NCBI GenBank assembly: GCA_023410905.1
Contig: JAEYPL010000216.1
Span: forward strand, 1 to 25,262
Source of the DNA: Pseudomonadota bacterium
GTDB lineage: Bacteria > Pseudomonadota > Alphaproteobacteria > Rhizobiales > Hyphomicrobiaceae
Direction of reading: 5' to 3'
DNA length: 25,262 nt
The stretch's first letter is position 1. The number at the start of each line of letters is the position of its first letter. Below are positions 22,413 through 25,262 of this stretch, piece by piece. Position numbers and translations under genes: made by a program. Below the pieces are notes generated by a model. It ran no database searches. It was not told the origin of the DNA and saw only the letters and a program-made list of their open reading frames with translations.

Positions 22413-22793
22413 ATGCCCGAGCCGCATTTTTCCACGCTGAGCGACGACCTCCCGCGAACTCTGCGCCGCGCGCGCGACGAACGTGACGCGCGCGAGCGCG
22501 AACGCGAGGCAAATGGGGAGCGCTTTCCTACATCGCTCAAGGCGGCGATGTCTGCGGCATCCGACACCGCGCAATCGGCGCCTGCAGTTTCACTGCCGGC
22601 TGCAGACGGCGTCACCGTAACGCGCCTCAATGTGCCGTTCGCGAATCTCGTCACCTTCTTCATGAAGGCAGTGCTTGCGGCGCTGCCCGCATTGCTCGTG
22701 CTGATGGTCGTGCTGTGGACGATTGGTGAAGTGCTGCAGCGCTACTTCCCTTGGCTTCTGAAGATGCGCATCCTCATTCAGTTCCCTGGTTGA
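22413..22793 (+). CDS. Small single-pass membrane protein of unknown function
   Basis: Unrecognised 126-residue protein. Residues 15-37 are highly charged (LRRARDERDAREREREANGE in part) and probably helical or coiled-coil. A low-complexity Ala/Ser stretch follows. One long hydrophobic segment, about 83-107 (MKAVLAALPALLVLMVVL), is a clear transmembrane helix, and the C-terminus is short and basic-aromatic. ATG 22413 was chosen; AAGGGAG lies about 11 nt upstream, and the frame back to 22353 would run into a leader hairpin. It follows tRNA-Met and precedes the EF-hand pair; no operon is evident. Confidence 0.7.
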   Translation: MPEPHFSTLSDDLPRTLRRARDERDAREREREANGERFPTSLKAAMSAASDTAQSAPAVSLPAADGVTVTRLNVPFANLVTFFMKAVLAALPALLVLMVVLWTIGEVLQRYFPWLLKMRILIQFPG

Positions 22794-22892
22794 GTGCACG
22801 AACGCACCCAGTCACCGCAAATATCTGTGAGGGAACGCTCCTCGTTCGCTCGTGGTTTGCCCGATAGGAGAGCAAACTCAAGGAGAGAGCGA

Positions 22893-23180
22893 ATGAACAA
22901 ATTTGCAATGGCAGCGATTGTGTTCGGCCTTGGTATGGGCCCGGCGTTTGCGCAGACCGGCGTCCCCGGAAACGAGACCAAGCCAGCTGGTCAGGAGACC
23001 AATCGCGCCGACTGTCTGAAGAACTTCAGAACAGCCGACGCCAACAGCGATGGATCTCTGAGCGTGGCGGAAGCCGAGAACGCCAAGCAGGTCATCCCGA
23101 CGCAACTGGCGCTCGCCGGCCCCATTACCGAGAGCGAATTCATGACGGCGTGCCTTGCGCAGGTGCCCAAGGGCGGCTGA
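22893..23180 (+). CDS. Secreted single EF-hand protein, copy 1
   Basis: A 95-residue exported protein with a signal peptide (MNKFAMAAIVFGLGMGPAFA, cleavage probably after residue 20). The mature part has one canonical EF-hand calcium loop, residues 49-60 (DANSDGSLSVAE), with Asp, Asn, Asp, Gly and the final Glu in place. Two cysteines, Cys41 and Cys87, probably form a disulfide in the periplasm. The C-terminus is AQVPKGG. AAGGAGAG precedes ATG 22893. A paralogue follows 156 bp downstream; the conserved regions share 38 of 58 residues by eye. Function unknown: calcium binding or buffering, or a partner of a periplasmic enzyme, is inference. Confidence 0.82.
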   Translation: MNKFAMAAIVFGLGMGPAFAQTGVPGNETKPAGQETNRADCLKNFRTADANSDGSLSVAEAENAKQVIPTQLALAGPITESEFMTACLAQVPKGG

Positions 23181-23336
23181 GTCATCTCATGTCGAGGCGG
23201 GGCGTTCGTCGTGTGTCGACCCGCGTGCTCGCTCATTTCTGCGGCATAAGGGTTCGTCCGGATTGAAGTCCATGCAACGCATCGCCACGTCCTTCGCTGT
23301 GCGAAGTGATCTCTCACGTTTCACAAGGAGAGCATG

Positions 23337-23618
23337 ATGCGTACGATAGCAGCAGCTGTAGCAGTGATCGGCATTTGTACTGCGTCTGCATTTGCGCAGA
23401 CGCCAAGAAATGAAATCCCACCTGCTGGCGAGCAGAGTTCGCGGGCCGATTGCTTGGCGCAATTCAGGTTTGCGGACAAGGATGGCAATGGCGTGCTCAG
23501 CGCCGCCGAGGCGGAGAGCGGGCAGAAGGTGATTCCGACTGACCTCGCGCTGACGGGGCCGATCACGATGAACGAGTTCATGGACGCGTGCGTGGCTCAG
23601 ATTCCAAAGGGCGGCTGA
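23337..23618 (+). CDS. Secreted single EF-hand protein, copy 2
   Basis: A 93-residue paralogue of the preceding gene. Signal peptide MRTIAAAVAVIGICTASAFA, cleavage likely after residue 20. The EF-hand loop is residues 47-58 (DKDGNGVLSAAE), again canonical. Cys39 and Cys85 match the cysteines of copy 1, as do RADCL, VIPT-LAL-GPIT and the C-terminal PKGG. AAGGAG at 23325-23330 favours ATG 23337 (6-nt spacing) over the adjacent ATG 23334. Signal peptides and the linker before RADC have diverged much more than the mature core, indicating an older tandem duplication. It converges with mtnP across 10 bp. Confidence 0.82.
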   Translation: MRTIAAAVAVIGICTASAFAQTPRNEIPPAGEQSSRADCLAQFRFADKDGNGVLSAAEAESGQKVIPTDLALTGPITMNEFMDACVAQIPKGG

Positions 23619-23628
23619 GCGAGCAGAA

Positions 23629-24507
23629 CTAAGACTGATGCAGGATGCGGCCGGCCACCGCATCCAGCTTCGCGACCAATGAAGGATCGCGCGCATCCGG
23701 CGGCGTAATAATTGCAGTTTCGAGCGCGCGATCCGAGCCGATTGGACATGGTGGATGTTCGCGGGGGAACGTACGGCAGAGCCGCGTGATGATGCGCTGT
23801 GCCTTGCCCACGTTGGCCATGAGCACCTTGATGATCTCTGCGACATCGACCTCGCGATAGTCGTCGTGCCAGCAATCGTAGTCCGTGACCATGGCGAGCG
23901 TCGCGTAACAGATCTCGGCTTCGCGTGCGAGTTTTGCTTCCGGCATGTTCGTCATGCCGATCACATCGCAGCCCCATGAGCGATAGAGATTGGATTCGGC
24001 GCGCGTCGAGAACTGCGGGCCTTCCATGGCGAGGTACGTGCCGCCACGCGTGACGGCAATGCCTTCAGCACGCGTCGCCTTCTCGACTTCGTCCGCGAGC
24101 GCCGGGCTTACCGGATCGGCGACGGAAACATGCGCGACGCAGCCGGTGCCGAAGAAGGATTTCTCGCGCGCGAATGTGCGGTCGATGAACTGGTCCACCA
24201 GCACGAAGTGACCGGGCGGATACTCTTCCTTCAGCGAGCCGCAGGCCGATATCGAAATGAGATCCGTGACGCCCGCCCGCTTCAGGCAGTCTATATTGGC
24301 GCGGTAGTTGATCTCCGTCGGCGGCACGCGATGCCCGCGCCCGTGCCGTGGCAGGAAGCGGATCGGCAAACCATCCACCTCGGCGAAGAGAATTGCGTCC
24401 GATGCCACCCCCCATGGGCTCGCGATGATCTCCCAGTGCGGATTCTGGAAATCCGGCAGGTCGTAGTGCCCACTGCCGCCGATGAAGCCAAGAACTGTCT
24501 TCGCCAT
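23629..24507 (-). CDS. mtnP: S-methyl-5'-thioadenosine phosphorylase
   Basis: Phosphorolysis of methylthioadenosine to adenine and methylthioribose-1-phosphate, the entry to methionine salvage after polyamine synthesis. Visible motifs: phosphate-binding GGSGHYD (10-16), RHGRGH (54-59), ACGSL (88-92), MEGPQFSTRAE (161-171), MTNMPEA (185-191) and TDYDCWH (208-214). Asp in the last motif fits an adenine-specific enzyme rather than a guanosine-type purine phosphorylase. ATG 24507 (MAKTVLGFIGGSG) gives 292 residues; AAGGGAAG lies upstream. The reading frame back to 24615 lacks family similarity. No other salvage genes (mtnA, mtnK) are seen here. Confidence 0.95.
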   Translation of the reverse strand: MAKTVLGFIGGSGHYDLPDFQNPHWEIIASPWGVASDAILFAEVDGLPIRFLPRHGRGHRVPPTEINYRANIDCLKRAGVTDLISISACGSLKEEYPPGHFVLVDQFIDRTFAREKSFFGTGCVAHVSVADPVSPALADEVEKATRAEGIAVTRGGTYLAMEGPQFSTRAESNLYRSWGCDVIGMTNMPEAKLAREAEICYATLAMVTDYDCWHDDYREVDVAEIIKVLMANVGKAQRIITRLCRTFPREHPPCPIGSDRALETAIITPPDARDPSLVAKLDAVAGRILHQS

Positions 24508-24534
24508 CGCGTCTTTTCTTCCCTTGGCCGAAAC

Positions 24535-24610
24535 TGGGGCCCCAAACAGAATGCGGCGGCCCGAGATCCGCCGCAGTATCGCTTCGCGCGCAGCAGGCTG
24601 AGAGCCTGCT
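24535..24610 (-). terminator. Hairpins between the four-cysteine protein gene and mtnP
   Basis: Two perfect stems lie downstream of the gene at 24622-24933 on the minus strand: AGCAGGCT/AGCCTGCT (24592-24610) and GCGGCGG/CCGCCGC (24553-24574). The palindrome TGGGGCCCCA (24535-24544) follows. They probably end that transcript before mtnP. No T-run follows the first two. Confidence 0.45.
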
Positions 24611-24621
24611 ATCAACTTAGG

Positions 24622-24933
24622 CTACTTGCAGAGCGTCGCGAAAGCCTTGCACTCCGAGCCGAGCCCGCCCTTGCCGCACTTGAAGCGCACCTTGCTCACT
24701 TTGTAGCCTGGAGCCGTGCCGATCTTCTGGCCGGCCGACATGAACTGCGCCCAGCTACCCCAGTCGGTCGCCTGAAGCACAGCTTCCCAAGCCTGGAACT
24801 TCGCGCCGGCCTCGGTCGTGTTCGTGCCCTGGCCGCCCTTGTTGACGCACTGGGCCGAAGCCACTGACGCCATGCCGAGCGACAATGCAGCCGCCATCGC
24901 CGCCGCGGCGATCCCACTACGAATCGTGCCCAT
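24622..24933 (-). CDS. Small secreted four-cysteine protein of unknown function
   Basis: A 103-residue exported protein that I do not recognise. The N-terminus MGTIRSGIAAAAMAAALSLG followed by MASVASAQ is a clear signal peptide with cleavage after about residue 27 (ASA). The mature part of about 76 residues has four cysteines (29, 86, 95, 102), likely two disulfides, three tryptophans (49, 58, 61) and a Lys/Gly-rich C-terminal half ending CKAFATLCK. The spacing of aromatic and Cys residues suggests a small stable periplasmic domain. A TATAAT box lies at 25003-24998, about 65 bp upstream. Monocistronic, to judge from the hairpins after it. Confidence 0.78.
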   Translation of the reverse strand: MGTIRSGIAAAAMAAALSLGMASVASAQCVNKGGQGTNTTEAGAKFQAWEAVLQATDWGSWAQFMSAGQKIGTAPGYKVSKVRFKCGKGGLGSECKAFATLCK

Positions 24934-24997
24934 AGTCGTCTTCCCCTGTCAGAGTAATCGGGTCGCCATTCACAGCCCACCGGCGCCCGATTCGGGA

Positions 24998-25026
24998 ATT
25001 ATATCCGTACGCGCGGCCGATCGCAG
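24998..25026 (-). promoter_or_regulatory. Candidate promoter of the four-cysteine protein gene
   Basis: Minus strand: perfect TATAAT at 25003-24998 with a poor -35 match, CTGCGA (25026-25021), at 17-nt spacing. Start of transcription expected near 24991, about 58 nt before the ATG. Confidence 0.4.
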
Positions 25027-25054
25027 GTGCGCGCGGGCAACAGGGCGCCTGTCA

Positions 25055-25262
25055 TCAGAGCGTGAACCCGCCGTCTACAAGGAAGGCTTGGCCGGTCGTG
25101 AACGCTGCTTCGTCGCTCGCCAGATAGATCGCGATCGCGGCGATCTCCTCGGCCGTGCCGAGCCGGCCCATGGGCTGGCGGTCGATGAAGGCCTGCCGGG
25201 CGGCGGCCTCGGTCGTGCCGGTGGCCTCTGCCAGGTCCTTGATGCGCTGGTCGAGCGAGGGC
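25055..25262 (-). CDS. Short-chain dehydrogenase/reductase, C-terminal part (cut by window edge)
   Basis: Only the last 68 codons are inside the window; the reading frame enters from the right edge and stops at TGA 25055-25057. The segment QPMGRLGTAEEIAAIAIYLA and the ending TTGQAFLVDGGFTL are diagnostic of classical SDR oxidoreductases. The preceding PSLDQRI and AFIDRQPMGRLG recall the BDH2/DHRS6-like branch (3-hydroxybutyrate or related hydroxy-acid dehydrogenases), but the substrate cannot be fixed from the C-terminus. The NAD(P)-binding TGxxxGxG motif and the YxxxK catalytic pair lie outside the window. Confidence 0.85.
   Translation of the reverse strand, partial: PSLDQRIKDLAEATGTTEAAARQAFIDRQPMGRLGTAEEIAAIAIYLASDEAAFTTGQAFLVDGGFTL

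Noticed and set aside
1..25262. CRISPR arrays, insertion sequences with transposase, or defence and toxin-antitoxin genes
   Set aside because: No regularly spaced direct repeats and no transposase, Cas, toxin or antitoxin-like frames were seen on either strand.

Overview
The window looks like a core-chromosome segment of a high-GC alphaproteobacterium, most likely of the Hyphomicrobiales (rhizobia/Hyphomicrobium-like). Reasons: a RegB/RegA redox two-component system with an SCO/SenC protein beside it, an MmcB-type DNA repair protein, PmtA-type phosphatidylethanolamine methylation, an intracellular PHB depolymerase, an etfB-etfA-hbd operon, and S21, L21 and L27 of alphaproteobacterial type. 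Genus cannot be fixed from the sequence alone. I see no phage, CRISPR array, insertion-sequence transposase or defence island.

Layout. (1) 1-5000: rpsU (TTG start), a convergent lldD-type FMN dehydrogenase, a YgjP/DUF45 zinc-peptidase-like protein and phaZ with a long C-terminal tail, then a small frameshifted gene with a perfect ribosome binding site. (2) 5100-9900: a DUF1254/DUF1214 protein, then the redox-control block senC (-) / regB (+) / regA (+), followed by mmcB (-). RegB carries His-Ala instead of His-Glu at its phosphorylation site. (3) 9900-11500: a 24-bp perfect palindrome flanked by short direct repeats, then a GNAT enzyme, rpmA and rplU read on the minus strand from a good sigma70-type promoter. 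(4) 11500-17100: a methyltransferase and a GNAT enzyme overlapping tail to tail, then etfB-etfA-hbd (minus) and, divergently, a family III CoA-transferase. (5) 17080-22260: xerC, a KstD-like flavoprotein, mnmA, pmtA, three tandem hairpins, and tRNA-Met(CAT) behind a near-consensus promoter. (6) 22400-25262: a one-TM protein, two tandem secreted single-EF-hand paralogues, mtnP, a four-cysteine secreted protein and the 3' end of an SDR gene.

How the genes fit together. PhaZ releases hydroxybutyrate units from stored polymer. Hbd, ETF, the CoA-transferase and perhaps the terminal SDR handle 3-hydroxyacyl/acyl-CoA intermediates and pass electrons to the respiratory chain. RegBA with the SCO protein would adjust respiration and terminal oxidases to redox state. 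The rest is translation (rpsU, rplU, rpmA, tRNA, mnmA), chromosome maintenance (xerC, mmcB), membrane lipid (pmtA) and methionine salvage (mtnP). The least explained elements are the 9.9 kb palindrome, the EF-hand pair, the PhaZ tail, the RegB active-site change, the broken gene at 4.65 kb and the small secreted cysteine protein. No wholly new multi-gene system is evident.
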